Of a stretch of DNA of 64,000 bases, positions 1 through 14,689 are shown in pieces. The stretch's first letter is position 1; each line of letters starts with the position of its first letter. The DNA lies in contig BJOX01000235.1 of the NCBI GenBank assembly GCA_009731375.1, positions 594,777-658,776 on the forward strand, written 5' to 3'. Under the pieces are notes generated by a model. That model had not been told where the DNA came from and ran no database searches. It was given only the letters and a program-made list of their open reading frames with translations. Source of the stretch: Paulinella micropora (lineage: Eukaryota > Cercozoa > Imbricatea > Euglyphida). A program made the translations under genes and the position numbers.

Positions 1-245
1 CCCCGAAGGAACCTAGCCCGGGCTATGCAACACTGGACGGCTATGACGGAATGCAGTCACCGATACGGACTAGAGGAAGATTAGTCCAATTTTTGACTGC
101 ACAGGAGCGATAGATCGCAAAAGAGCAACGAGCTACGCAGGACGATAGCTTGAAGGAAAGGGATTTGGATTGGGGATGTGAAAAACCCAAGGCGCGGAAA
201 CATCGATGAATAGAGAACGATACCATGCCGCGAGCCCCGCATTCG
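1..245 (-). repeat. Dispersed repeat R1, copy 1 (inverted relative to copy 2)
   Basis: This stretch is the near reverse complement of 8146-8390, with scattered substitutions and small indels. Both copies run from a CCCCGAAGG end to a CGAATGCGGGGCTCG end that abuts a GATA/CTAT microsatellite. Short open frames cross both copies but share no recognisable domain. I read it as a dispersed repeat or transposon fragment of unknown class; the window edge truncates it. Confidence 0.75.
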
Positions 246-304
246 ATTCGTCGAAGGTGGCAGGTCCATCCGTTGTCCTCGATTTGAGATTTGAGCCCAT
301 TATA

Positions 305-316
305 TCGAGATAGATG

Positions 317-381
<65 letters not shown>

Positions 382-530
382 CTAGATAGATAGATAGGTA
401 TGTATGTATGTATGTAATTGATGTACGTATGTAGGTATGTATGTAATTGAATGTATGTATGTATGTAATTGCATGTATGTATGTATGTATGTATGCTATG
501 TATGTATGTATGCTATGTATGTCCAACACC
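305..530. repeat. GATA then GTAT microsatellite
   Basis: Tandem GATA units (about 305-395) pass into GTAT units (about 397-525) with AATTG interruptions. There is no coding content. Confidence 0.95.
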
Positions 531-541
531 CAGACAAATAT

Positions 542-668
542 AAAATGTGGTCAGGTTACCGATGAAAACTACATATGCGGGCGCGCCAAATTTCGACGTG
601 TTTTGCGGGCTCGCCGGCCCGGCTCCGGCTCGCCCGCAAAACACGTCAAAATTTGTGGCGCGCCGCAT
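542..668. repeat. Foldback (palindromic) dispersed repeat R2, copy 1
   Basis: Bases 575-668 form a long imperfect hairpin. The arms begin ATGCGGGCGCGCC and end GGCGCGCCGCAT, and inside them GACGTGTTTTGCGGGC pairs with GCCCGCAAAACACGTC around a GC-rich loop. A one-sided flank at 542-574 also recurs beside the second copy (20826-20956), in inverted orientation. Class unknown; it resembles a foldback element or MITE. Confidence 0.8.
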
Positions 669-811
669 AATATACTGATATAGATTTTTATCTTACATAT
701 ATGGGCAGCTTTGATCCTCAAGTCCAAGATATAGACAAACATATCTAGATTTTTTATCTACATAAATATAAGTATCTGTGTATCCGCCTATATGTCTTCT
801 TTTTCTTACAG

Positions 812-850
812 GGAGATGGACATGAAACCGACTCGTTTCACAAAGCTCTG
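812..850 (+). CDS. Candidate 39-nt exon, gene unidentified
   Basis: A pyrimidine-rich tract ending TTTTTCTTACAG precedes 39 bases that end CTG|GTAAAC, a good donor. The phase-0 reading is GDGHETDSFHKAL; another frame is also open. It sits in otherwise non-repetitive sequence between a hairpin repeat and a CTAC array. It may be the first visible exon of a + strand gene whose other candidate exons lie at 7404, 11329, 19775 and 20141. Confidence 0.35.
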
Positions 851-861
851 GTAAACGCCTC

Positions 862-2395
862 TCTGCCTACCTACCTACCTACCTACCTACCTACCTACCT
901 ACCTGCTTACCTACCTACCTACCTACCTACCTACCTACCTACCTACCTACCTACCTACCTGCTTACTTATCTACCTACCTACCTACCTACCTACCTACCT
1001 ATGTACCTACCTACCTACCTACCTACCTACCTACCTACCTACCTACCTACCTCCCTACCTACCTGCCTATCAGTCTACCAATCGATCGAGTCTTATCTTC
1101 ACAGCTTCCTTATGTAGGAATCTTGACCTACCTACCTGCCTACCTACCTACCTACCTACCTACCTACCTACCTGCCTACCTATATCTTTCTACCAATCGA
1201 TCGAGTCTTATCTTCACATCTTCCGTATATATGAATCTTTTACCTACCTACCTACCTACCTACCTACCTACCTACCTACCTACCTGCCCACCTACCTACC
1301 TACTTATCTTTCTACCAATCGATCGAGTCTTATCTTCACATCTTCCGTATATATGAATATTTTACCTACCTACCTACCTACCTACCTACCTACCACCTAC
1401 CTACCTACCTACCTACTTATCTTTCTAGCAATCGATCGAGTCTTATGATCACATCTTCCGTATGTATGAATATTTTACCTGTCTACCTACCTGCCTACCT
1501 ACCTGCTACCTACCTACCTATATCTTTCTACCAATCGATCGAGTCTTATCTTCACATCTTCCGTATGTATGAATCTTTTACCTACCTACCTACCTACCAC
1601 CTACCTACCTACCTACCTATATCTTTCTACCAATCGATCGTATATATGATTCTTTTACATACCTACCTACCTACCTACCTACCTTCCTACCTACCTACCT
1701 ATCTACCTTCCTACCTAGCTATCTTTCTACCAATTGATCGACTTATCTTTACATCTTCCGTATGTATGAATCTTTTACTTACCTACCTACCTGCCTACCT
1801 ACCTACCTACCTACCTACCCATCTTCCTACCTACTTATCTTTCTGTCAATCGATCGACTTATCTTTACATCTTTTACCTGCCTACTACTTACCAGTCTAC
1901 CTACCTACCTACCTACCTACCTACCTACCTATATCTTTCTACCAATCGATCGAGTCTTATCATCACATCTTCCATATGTATGAATCTTTTACCTGTCTAC
2001 CTACCTACCTACCTACCTACCTACCACCTATCTACCTACCTATCTACTTATCTTTCTACCAAGTCTTATGATCACATCTTCAGTATGTATGAATATTTTA
2101 CCTGCCTACCTACCTGCCTACCTACGTACCTATATCTTTCTACCAATCGATCGAGTCTTATCTTCACATCTTCAGTATGTATGAATCTTTTACCTACCTA
2201 CCTACCAACCTACCTACCTACCTCCCTATATCTCTCTACCAATCGATCGAGTCTTATCTTCACATCTCGTACATATGAATCTTTTACCTACCTACCTGCC
2301 TAACTACCTACCTACCTACCTACCTACCTATCTACCTATCTACCTACCTTTCTACCAATCGATCAAATCTTATCTTTACATCTTCTGTACGTATT
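862..2395. repeat. CTAC microsatellite with about 11 minisatellite cores
   Basis: CTAC runs alternate with a core that includes CCAATCGATCGAGTCTTAT, followed by a CTTCACATCTTCCGTATGTATGAATC-like segment. Unit length is roughly 100-140 bp and copies diverge slightly. The open frames across it (Tyr-Leu-Pro-Thr repeats) are translated microsatellite. It contains no gene. Confidence 0.9.
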
Positions 2396-2561
2396 AAAAT
2401 CTTTCAAGCTACCCTTCCCATATGCATACACAAATATACATATAGATCTATCAAGTCTATCTTTACGTACATTCATGCATACATACAGTCAAGCCTTTAT
2501 AGGAGACAGTTAGGATCTGACCCAAGGGTGTAGTTGTCAGTGGGCAGAGTCAGTCTCAAGA

Positions 2562-2649
<88 letters not shown>

Positions 2650-2737
2650 GTAGATAGGTAGGTAGGTAGATAGATAGATAGATAGATAGGTAGGTAGATC
2701 ATTCTTTCTTCAGGGCTTCCCTCCCGGTAAATCCCAC

Positions 2738-2794
<57 letters not shown>

Positions 2795-2828
2795 AGAGAG
2801 AGAGAGAGAGAGAGACAGAGAGACAGAG

Positions 2829-2884
<56 letters not shown>

Positions 2885-2952
2885 ACACGCACACACACAC
2901 ACACACACACTCTGCAGGACTTCCCTCCCGGTAAATCCCTCCGGACTCCCAG

Positions 2953-3006
<54 letters not shown>

Positions 3007-3211
3007 CTCTCNNNNNNNNNNNNNNNNNNNNNNNNNNNNNNNNNNNNNNNNNNNNNNNNNNNNNNNNNNNNNNNNNNNNNNNNNNNNNNNNNNNNNNNNN
3101 NNNNNNNNNNNNNNNNNNNNNNNNNNNNNNNNNNNNNNNNNNNNNNNNNNNNNNNNNNNNNNNNNNCTCTCTCTCTCTCTCTCTCTCCCAGTGAATCCCT
3201 CCGGACTCCCA

Positions 3212-3259
<48 letters not shown>

Positions 3260-3297
3260 AAATCCCTCCGGACTCCCAGGTTCTCTGTCTGTCTGTG

Positions 3298-3342
<45 letters not shown>

Positions 3343-3413
3343 GTGTGTGTGTCTCTCTCTCTCTCTCTGTCTCTCTCTGTCTCTCTCTGTCTCTCTGTCT
3401 CTCTGTGTGTGTA

Positions 3414-3478
<65 letters not shown>

Positions 3479-3496
3479 GTGTTGTCTCTCTCTCTC

Positions 3497-3569
<73 letters not shown>

Positions 3570-3600
3570 GTAACACCTCTGGGTTGATCGATCGAGCATT
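2562..3600. repeat. GATA, GA/CT, CA/GT and TA microsatellites with short exon-edge-like units
   Basis: Simple repeats fill this stretch. Embedded in them at about 2710, 2911, 3187 and 3254 is a short unit reading TTCAGG(G/A)CTTCCCTCCCGGTAAATCC with CCGGACTCCCAGG downstream. The unit has an AG before it and a GTAAAT after CCCG, so it looks like a duplicated micro-exon or exon edge. No domain can be assigned. Confidence 0.8.
3012..3166. other. Assembly gap (N)
   Basis: 155 undetermined bases inside a CT repeat. Confidence 1.
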
Positions 3601-4265
3601 AATTTATTGATAACTTCTTGTTGATGTATGTAGCCGATGCATTCACAACTACAGACATGATTTCTGTCGTATCAGTGTTTCGTACTGCTTGATAACTTCA
3701 CAATGTATGTATGTAGGCGATGCATTGACCAGTGCAGAACATGATTCGGGCATATCAATATTTCATAATTATCAATCAATTTAGTAATTGAATTGATTGA
3801 TAAAATATTGACATGGCCGAATCAGACATGATTCGGGCATATCAATATTTGGTAAAATATTGATATGGCCGAATCAGACATGATTCGGGCATATCAATAT
3901 TTCATAATTATCAATCATTTCTATAAATCAATGCAATAATTGAATTGATTGATAAAATATTGATATGGCCGAATCAGACATGATTCAGGCATATCAATAT
4001 TTCATAATTATCAATCAATTGAATAATGGATTTGATGATAACGTATTGATATGCCCGAAACATGATTCTGGCATATCAATATTACATAATTATCAATCAA
4101 CTCAATAATTGAATTGATTGATAATTATGAATATGATCTGGCCGAATCATGTTCTGCACTGGTCAATTCATCGCCTACATAAATTACACGCAGCTATCAG
4201 GCAATATGAAACATTGATACGCTAGAATCATGTTTGCAGCGTTTAGTACATCGCCTACGTACATC
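3601..4265. repeat. Palindromic tandem repeat around a GATTCGGGCATATCAATATTT core
   Basis: Units carrying GACATGATTCGGGCATATCA followed by ATATTTCATAATTATCAATC alternate with their own inverted copies, so much of the stretch can fold. The core is a degenerate relative of the exon-like unit in the array at 5640-7456 (GATGCATTGACAACTGCAGA and following bases). Confidence 0.75.
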
Positions 4266-5570
<1,305 letters not shown>

Positions 5571-5639
5571 CGACAATCAACCAATCAAACAAACAAACAA
5601 CCAAACAACCAATGAACCAACCAATCAATCAATATGGTT

Positions 5640-7403
5640 GTATGCAGAGATGTGAAAAAATGATTTTGGTATGTCTATGTTTCATATTAATGGATAAGTG
5701 GATGTGATAAATGTAGGCGTTGCATTGCCAACTGGAGACATTAATCGGCCATATCAAAATATTTCATCAAAATTGTCAAGCAATTCAATTGACAATCAAC
5801 CAAAACATCCAACCAACCAACCAACCAACCAACCAAAAACAACCAATCAACCAATCAACCAACCAACCAACCAACCAATCAATCATTATTGTTGTATGTA
5901 TGCGATGTGCAGACATGTGATTCACATTGATTGATATTGGTTCACATTGATTGCTAACTTCATGTTGGATGTGTGTAGGCGATGCATTGACAACTGCAGA
6001 CATGATACGAGCATATCAAAATGTTTCATCAGATTATCAAGCAATTCAATTGACAATCAACCAACCAACCAACGAACCAACCAACCAACCAACCAACCAA
6101 CCAAGCAACCAAGCAACCAACCAACCAACCAACGAACCAACCAACCAACCAACCAATCAATCATTATTGTTGTATGCATGGGTTCAGGCCTATGAATGGT
6201 TCACATTGATTGCTTACTTCATGTTGGATGTGTGTAGGCGATGCATTGACAACTGCAGACATGACACGAGCATATCAAAATGTTTCATCAGATTATCAAG
6301 CAATTCAATTGACAATCAACCAACCAACCAACGAACCAACCAACCAATCAACCAATCAACTAACTAACCAACCAACCAACCAACCAATCAACCAACCAAT
6401 CAATCATTATTGTTGTATGTATGCGATATGCAGACATGTGGTTCACATTGATTGATAATGTTTCAGATTGATTGCTAACTTCATGTTGGATGTGTGTAGG
6501 CGATGCATTGACAACTGCCGACATGATACGAGCATATCAAAATGTTTCATCAGATTATCAAGCAATTCAATTGACAATCAACCAACCAACCAACGAACCA
6601 ACCAACCAAGCAAGCAACCAACGAACCAACCAACGAACCAACCAACCAACCAACCAATCAATCATTATTGTTGTATGTATTGGTTCAGGCCTATGAATGG
6701 TTCACATTGATTGCTTGCTTCATGTTGGATGTGTGTAGGCGATGCATTGACAACTGCAGACATGACACGAGCATATCAAAATGTTTCATCAGATTATCAA
6801 GCAATTCAATTGACAATCAACCAAACAAACAACCAACCAAACAAACAACCAACCAACCAACGAACCAACCAACCAACGAACCAACCAACCAACCAACCAA
6901 TCAATCATTATTGTTGTATGCATGGGTTCAGGCCTTTGAATGGTTCACATTGATTGTTAACTTCATGTTGGATGTGTGTAGGCGATGCATTGACAACTGC
7001 AGACATGACACGAGCATATCAAAATGTTTCATCAGATTATCAAGCAATTCAATTGACAATCAACCAACCAACCAACGAACCAACCAACCAACCAACCAAC
7101 CAACCAATCAATCATTATTGTTGTATGTATTGGTTCAGCCCTATGAATGGTTCACATTGATTGCTAACTTCATGTTGGATGTGTGTAGGTGATGCATTGA
7201 CAACTGCAGACTTGACACAAGCATATATCAAGATGTTTCATCAAATTATCAATCAATTCAATTGACAAGCAACCAACCAACCAACCAACCAACCAACCAA
7301 TGAATCATTATTGTTGTATGCATGCGATAGATATCTATCTATCTATTATTTATCACTTTGTTGGGTTCACATTGATTGCTAACTTCATGATTGATGTGTG
7401 TAG
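5640..7403 (+). repeat. Tandem array of about 250-bp units carrying decayed exon copies
   Basis: About seven to eight units each hold a segment ending TGGATGTGTGTAG, then GCGATGCATTGACAACTGCA and an ACCA microsatellite, then an ATTATTGTTGTATG segment. The exon-like part reads [13 protein letters not shown] in one frame in several units but runs into the repeat instead of a donor. The last unit, at 7404, ends in a proper donor. Confidence 0.85.
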
Positions 7404-7456
7404 CAGATGCATTAACAACTGCTGACATGACAAGAGCATATCAGTCATTCCTGGCG
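7404..7456 (+). CDS. Candidate exon, intact last member of the 250-bp array
   Basis: Bases after TGTGTAG read (x)[17 protein letters not shown] in an open frame and end CTGGCG|GTAAAT, a good 5' splice site. Upstream array members share the 5' two thirds of this sequence but lack the SFLA end and the donor. The same last-copy-is-complete pattern occurs in the gene at 46.7-62.4 kb. Function not recognised. Confidence 0.45.
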
Positions 7457-7469
7457 GTAAATTGACGCA

Positions 7470-7539
7470 TTTTGATGTTATCTATCTATCTATCTATCTA
7501 TCCATCTATCTATCCATCTATCTATCCATCTATCTATCC

Positions 7540-7571
<32 letters not shown>

Positions 7572-7700
7572 CTCTCTATGTATATATATGTATATATATA
7601 TGTATATATGTACATATATATATATTATATATATATATATATATCAAACTTTGATCGCATTGTTCTTCAGCTACAAAAAAAGAAACCTATCTATCTATCT

Positions 7701-7732
<32 letters not shown>

Positions 7733-8007
7733 CTATCCATCTATTTATCAGTCCATCTATCCGTATATCTATCTATCTATCTATTCTATCTATTCTATCT
7801 ATCTATCTATCTACCTATCTATCTATCTATCCATCTATCTATCTATCCATCTATCCATCTATCTATCTATCTATCAATCTATCTATCTATCTATCTATCT
7901 ATCCATCCATCCATCCATCCATCTATCTATTTATCTATCTGTCTATCTATCTATCCATCTATCCATCCATCCATCTATCCATCTATGCATCTATCCATCT
8001 ATCTATT

Positions 8008-8070
<63 letters not shown>

Positions 8071-8093
8071 ATATCTATATATCTATATATCAT

Positions 8094-8143
<50 letters not shown>

Positions 8144-8145
8144 GA
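7470..8145. repeat. CTAT microsatellite with TA tract
   Basis: CTAT/CCAT tetranucleotides, interrupted by a TATA-rich tract (7580-7645) and about 40 bp of non-repetitive sequence (7646-7688). Confidence 0.95.
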
Positions 8146-8390
8146 ATGCGGGGCTCGCGGCATGGTATCGTTCTCTGTTCATCGATGTCTACGCGCCTTG
8201 GGTTTTCCTATTCCCAATCCAAATCCCTTTGCTTCAAGCTATCGTCCTGCGTAGCTCGTTGCTCTTTTGCGATATATCGCTCCTGTGCCGTGAAAATTTT
8301 GACTAATCTTCCTTTACTCCGTATCGGTGACTGCATTCCGTCATAGCCGTCCAGTGTTGCATAGCCCGGGCTAGGTCCCTTCGGGGTTTA
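8146..8390 (+). repeat. Dispersed repeat R1, copy 2
   Basis: Inverted partner of 1-245, diverged by scattered substitutions. It begins directly at the end of a CTAT array and ends CTTCGGGG. Both copies abut GATA/CTAT at the same end, so the unit may have been copied together with its microsatellite. Confidence 0.75.
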
Positions 8391-8659
8391 GGCCTTATAC
8401 TATGTCATCATTGTAGCTTGCGCAAGCTTACGGTGCTCAAAACACTTGGACTAACGGCTTCCTTTTCTTTCTCTTCTTCCTTATCCTCCCCACTCTCCAT
8501 TCCTAGATTGCCTTTTTCTTCAACGTCCTTCCTCCTCTTCTTTTTTCCAGAACACAGTCTACCCGTGATTCCCATCCCGGATACATGCACAGTACACAAT
8601 CGCTGTTTGATGTGAAACTGCGATCCTTTGCAAGGACTACAATCCTTTTGCGATATCTC

Positions 8660-8660
<1 letters not shown>
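8391..8660. other. Non-repetitive island, nothing assigned
   Basis: A pyrimidine-rich, non-repetitive segment with short open frames on both strands (about 65 codons). No domain, and no convincing pair of splice sites. Confidence 0.5.
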
Positions 8661-9950
<1,290 letters not shown>

Positions 9951-10065
9951 TAAATATTTCCATTAAAAATCCTCAATTAATGTCATATATACATAGATTT
10001 TACACATCACTAGACATACACTACATGTACAACCAATCATGCGTATAGGTAGAAACTCTTGGTTT

Positions 10066-10102
10066 TTTCTCCGTCCTCCCTCCCCCGCCAGCCTTTTGGA
10101 GG

Positions 10103-10144
<42 letters not shown>

Positions 10145-10186
10145 GTACCTATCTCTGTCCACCCTCCCCCGCCAGCCTTCTGGAGG

Positions 10187-10225
<39 letters not shown>

Positions 10226-10374
10226 CTATCTATCTATCTATCTTACCTATCCCTGTCCACCCTCCCCCGCCAGCCTTCTGGAGGTCTATCTATCTATCTA
10301 TCTATCTATCTCTATCTATCTATCTATCTATCTTACCTATCCCTGTCCACCCTCCCCCGCCAGCCTTCTGGAGG

Positions 10375-10426
<52 letters not shown>

Positions 10427-10460
10427 ACCTGTCCACCCTCCCCCGCCAGCCTTCTGGAGG

Positions 10461-10496
<36 letters not shown>

Positions 10497-10552
10497 CCTA
10501 TCTATCTATCTTACCTATCCCTGTCCACACTCCCCCGCCAGCCTTCTGGAGG

Positions 10553-10608
<56 letters not shown>

Positions 10609-10648
10609 ACCTATCCCTGTCCACCCTCCCCCGCCAGCCTTCTGGAGG

Positions 10649-10679
<31 letters not shown>

Positions 10680-10680
10680 G
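10066..10680 (+). repeat. Array of seven units with a 10-nt exon-like core in CTAT repeat
   Basis: Each unit carries CACCCTCCCCCGCCAG, then CCTTCTGGAG, then GTCTATC and CTAT repeats. An eighth copy lies at about 11074-11107. The layout of pyrimidine tract, AG, ten bases and GT is that of a micro-exon with splice sites, repeated about every 85-110 bp. No protein can be assigned. Confidence 0.75.
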
Positions 10681-10802
10681 ACGGGAAGCACAATCCTGTT
10701 CCCTCAGGGTGCCCTTTCTCGCTTGTTGAGCCCGGAATAAAACCCACAGTGCTCTGTCGGTTTATACTAGACTGTCGAACAGTCTCGAAACTCCATCTGC
10801 TT
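10681..10802 (+). repeat. Dispersed repeat R5, copy 1
   Basis: These 122 bases match 55283-55404 as an exact inverted copy by eye, starting ACGGGAAGCACAATCCTG and ending CTCCATCTGCTT. The non-repetitive sequence continues to about 10995 here, but the homology stops at an N gap in the other copy. Near-identity 44 kb apart implies a recent or homogenised repeat; class unknown. Confidence 0.85.
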
Positions 10803-11019
10803 ACTGGGCCCTCTGTAATGGAGGTGGGAGCTCGTTCTGCAAGGGGCGCTTTATGGAACGAACCCTGGCCCCGCCTGGTACCAGGAAGCTTTGGTATTGC
10901 CTGTATCAGTCCCTTCCGTGCAAACATCACGGCTTAGCTGGGCATCGGGTTAATACTTTACCCACAGACTTCCTGGTTGACGAAATCAGAAGCTCCTTTT
11001 TTCTGACATTAGTCGATAT

Positions 11020-11161
11020 TTCATCTATCTATCTATCCATCTATCTATCTATCTATCTATCTATCTTACCTATCCCTGTCCACCCTCCCCCGCCAGCTTT
11101 CTGGAGGTTTATCTATCTATCTATCTATATATATATCTATCTATCTATCTCTCTCTCTTCT

Positions 11162-11193
<32 letters not shown>

Positions 11194-11310
11194 TTATCTA
11201 TCCATCTATCTATCTACATACCTACCTACCTACCTACCTACCTATCTACCTACCTACCTACCTACCTATCTACCTACCTACCTACCTACCTACCTACCTA
11301 CCTACCTCAC
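11020..11310. repeat. CTAT, CT and CTAC microsatellites
   Basis: Simple repeats leading up to the candidate exon at 11329. Confidence 0.95.
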
Positions 11311-11328
11311 TATTACGCAATGTGGTAG

Positions 11329-11416
11329 TTTGGTGAAGGAATCACACGTACAGAGAATGGCTCACCTCTCCCCACCTGCCAATCACGTACAAGAACTAGC
11401 TAACATCTTGACTGAG
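11329..11416 (+). CDS. Candidate 88-nt exon, gene unidentified
   Basis: After ATGTGGTAG the sequence is open for 29 codons (LVKESHVQRMAHL, then SPPANHVQELANILTE) and ends ACTGAG|GTAAAT, a strong donor. The peptide looks like an amphipathic helix pair and is unlike the surrounding repeats. It probably belongs to the same unidentified + strand gene as 7404-7456, but the phases show another exon must lie between. Confidence 0.5.
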
Positions 11417-11467
11417 GTAAATTGATTCATTTTTCATTTGTTGATTGACTTGCTTATTCATCTACCC

Positions 11468-12184
11468 NNNNNNNNNNNNNNNNNNNNNNNNNNNNNNNNN
11501 NNNNNNNNNNNNNNNNNNNNNNNNNNNNNNNNNNNNNNNNNNNNNNNNNNNNNNNNNNNNNNNNNNNNNNNNNNNNNNNNNNNNNNNNNNNNNNNNNNNN
11601 NNNNNNNNNNNNNNNNNNNNNNNNNNNNNNNNNNNNNNNNNNNNNNNNNNNNNNNNNNNNNNNNNNNNNNNNNNNNNNNNNNNNNNNNNNNNNNNNNNNN
11701 NNNNNNNNNNNNNNNNNNNNNNNNNNNNNNNNNNNNNNNNNNNNNNNNNNNNNNNNNNNNNNNNNNNNNNNNNNNNNNNNNNNNNNNNNNNNNNNNNNNN
11801 NNNNNNNNNNNNNNNNNNNNNNNNNNNNNNNNNNNNNNNNNNNNNNNNNNNNNNNNNNNNNNNNNNNNNNNNNNNNNNNNNNNNNNNNNNNNNNNNNNNN
11901 NNNNNNNNNNNNNNNNNNNNNNNNNNNNNNNNNNNNNNNNNNNNNNNNNNNNNNNNNNNNNNNNNNNNNNNNNNNNNNNNNNNNNNNNNNNNNNNNNNNN
12001 NNNNNNNNNNNNNNNNNNNNNNNNNNNNNNNNNNNNNNNNNNNNNNNNNNNNNNNNNNNNNNNNNNNNNNNNNNNNNNNNNNNNNNNNNNNNNNNNNNNN
12101 NNNNNNNNNNNNNNNNNNNNNNNNNNNNNNNNNNNNNNNNNNNNNNNNNNNNNNNNNNNNNNNNNNNNNNNNNNNNNNNNNNNN
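11468..12184. other. Assembly gap (N)
   Basis: 717 undetermined bases; coding sequence could be hidden here. Confidence 1.
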
Positions 12185-12194
12185 CTACTCTCTC

Positions 12195-12246
<52 letters not shown>

Positions 12247-12318
12247 GCACACACACACACACACACACACTCTCTCTATCTATCTATCTATCTATCTATC
12301 TATTTATCCTTCTATTTT

Positions 12319-12386
<68 letters not shown>

Positions 12387-12735
12387 CATCCCAGCACCCC
12401 CCCGCCCACTCCCCCTCTACATCTATCTATCTATATGTGTGTGCATATAGTCGGGATGGCAAGTCAATGATTTTTCTTTGCATCCTCGCAATGTACCGCT
12501 CCCCGCCGAACTAACGTTTTCACAACGCAACGTCAAAGTATTTACTTACTTAACTTACTTAACTTGCTTACTTACTTACACAGGCAACAGCGAGCTAGCT
12601 AACTTACTTGCTTGCTATATTACTTACTTAACACTTACTTAATTTACTTACTTAAGTTACTTACTTAACTTACTTAACTTGCTTACTTACTTACATAGGC
12701 AACAGCGAGCTAGCTAACTTACTTGCTTGCTTACC
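12185..12735 (+). repeat. CT/CA/CTAT repeats, then TTAC array with two copies of a remote exon edge
   Basis: At 12584 and 12699 the TTAC array contains CAGGCAACAGCGAGCTAGC or TAGGCAACAGCGAGCTAGC. The same acceptor-plus-11-base unit in the same TTAC context occurs upstream of the last exon of the RING-Cys-relay gene (60883-61352). Confidence 0.85.
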
Positions 12736-13370
12736 CCTCTATCCGTTTCCCTGACCATGAAAATAAACACTCAAATTACACCTGATCTATCTGATCCCTA
12801 TCGATCGAACTATCCATCTTCCACATGTTCTCTGAGAATTTTGCTCCATTATCATAGTTACGGATACTACTTCTATGTCCATACTTACCATGTGCCATTG
12901 TACGTACCCGTTTTGGTCGCGGGTGGCAAACAGAAAATGAGGTCTTTGTGCCACCAGGCGCCGTTTGCGCACACCAGGGGGATTAGCGGCTGATATCTGC
13001 AAATTCTCGAAAATCTTTTTCCTTTCCACCTGCCGCTACCCGCTACAAGTATGTATGTAATGTATGTATGTAATGTATGTAATGTATGTATGTATGTATG
13101 TATGTATGTATGTACCTATTTTAACAGTAGCACATGGCAGAGTCCAAGTAATACCTAGCTACATCATACTTTGCATATACATATCAATAGATTTCCCTTT
13201 GCATGTTCATATGTATATTTGCATATGCATGTACGAACATTTCTCTCGCCACAGACCACTATCAGCCGAGTATGTACACTACAGATAGATAGATCGATAT
13301 CGCTTTCACTATCAGCCTAGTATATACTCACATAACATAACGTTTTTACACTGGGCAGTCCAAGTGCGCC
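12736..13370. other. Non-repetitive island, nothing assigned
   Basis: Unique sequence with an 88-codon + frame (12727-12993) and an 80-codon minus frame (12787-13029). Neither has a recognisable domain or clear splice sites. GTAT repeats follow at 13049-13110. Confidence 0.4.
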
Positions 13371-14312
13371 AGACGGACGGACGGACGGACAGACGGACAG
13401 ACAAACAGAGTCTGAAAGACAGACACAGGCAGACAGACAGACAGACAGAAAGAGTCTGAAAGACAGACAGACAGACAGACAGAGTCTGAAAGAGAGAAAG
13501 ACAGACAGACAGACAGACAGACACAGACAGACAGACAAAAACAGTCTGAAAGAAAGACAGACAGACAGGCAGACAGAGTCTGAAAGACAGACAGACAGAC
13601 AGATAGAGTCTGACAGACAGACAGACAGACAGACAGACAGAGTCTGAAAGACAGATAGACAGGCAGGCAGACAGACAAAAAGAGTCTGAAAGAAAGAAAG
13701 ACAGACAGACAGACAGACAGATTCTGAAAGACAGACAGACAGACAGACAGAGTCTGAAGACAGACAGACAGACAGACAGACAAAAGCAGTCTGAAAGAAA
13801 GACAGACAGACAGGCAGTCAGACAGAGTCTGAAAGACAGACAGACAGACAGACAGAGAAAAGCAGTCTGAAAGAAAGACAAACAGACAGACAGACAGAGT
13901 CTGAAAGAAAGTCAGACAGTCAGACAGACAGACAAACAGACAGAAAGAGTCTGACAGACAGACAGACAGACAGACAAAAAGAGTCTGGAAGACAGACAGA
14001 CAGTTAGACAGACAGACAGACAGAGTCTGAAAGACAGACAGACAGACAGACAGAAAGAGTCTGAAAAACAGACAGACAGACAGACAGACAATCAGAAAGA
14101 GTCTGAAAGACAGGCAGACAGACAGACTGAGTCTGAAAGTCAGACAGACAGACAGACAGACAGACAGAGTCTGAAAGACAGACAGACAGACAGACAGACA
14201 GAGTCTGAAAGTCAGTCAGACAGACAGAAAGACAGACAGACAGACAGACAGAGTCTGAAAGACAGACAGACAGACAGAGTCTGGAAGGCAGACGGACAGA
14301 CAGACAGAAAGA
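13371..14312. repeat. GACA array with AGTCTGAAAG spacers
   Basis: GACA runs of about 16-40 bp alternate with AGTCTGAAAG roughly 28 times. On the minus strand each unit reads CTGTCTTTCAG|ACTC, an acceptor-like signal, but no coding segment follows. Confidence 0.9.
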
Positions 14313-14369
14313 TCTATCATTGCATTCTTGCATTCGCTGAGTTAACGTTGTTCATACCGCACAGTGAAG

Positions 14370-14395
14370 GTAACACTTATCTATATCTATCTATA

Positions 14396-14431
<36 letters not shown>

Positions 14432-14499
14432 CATCTACATATCTACTATCTATCTATCTATCTATCTATCTATCCAACGAACTGTCCATTCAAACTATA

Positions 14500-14540
<41 letters not shown>

Positions 14541-14640
14541 CTAGCTATCTAACTATTCATCTTTCTCACGTTCTCTCCATCTCAGATTCCTCGCCCACAT
14601 CCATTCTTACGTATGCATATGCATATTTTTACATAAACAC
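14370..14640. repeat. CTAT and TA microsatellites with short unique tail
   Basis: CTAT (14374-14475), TA (14503-14538), then about 100 bp of AT-rich unique sequence. No gene seen. Confidence 0.85.
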
Positions 14641-14689
14641 ATACATAGTTACATAAACATTTTCATGCATATGCTTACATATACATGTT

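Noticed and set aside
862-2303. Long + strand frames rich in Tyr-Leu-Pro-Thr
   Set aside because: They are direct translations of CTAC repeats, open in all frames because the unit lacks stops. The same applies to the GATA, TGAT, CTA, TTA, GTAT, CATT and TATCT frames throughout.
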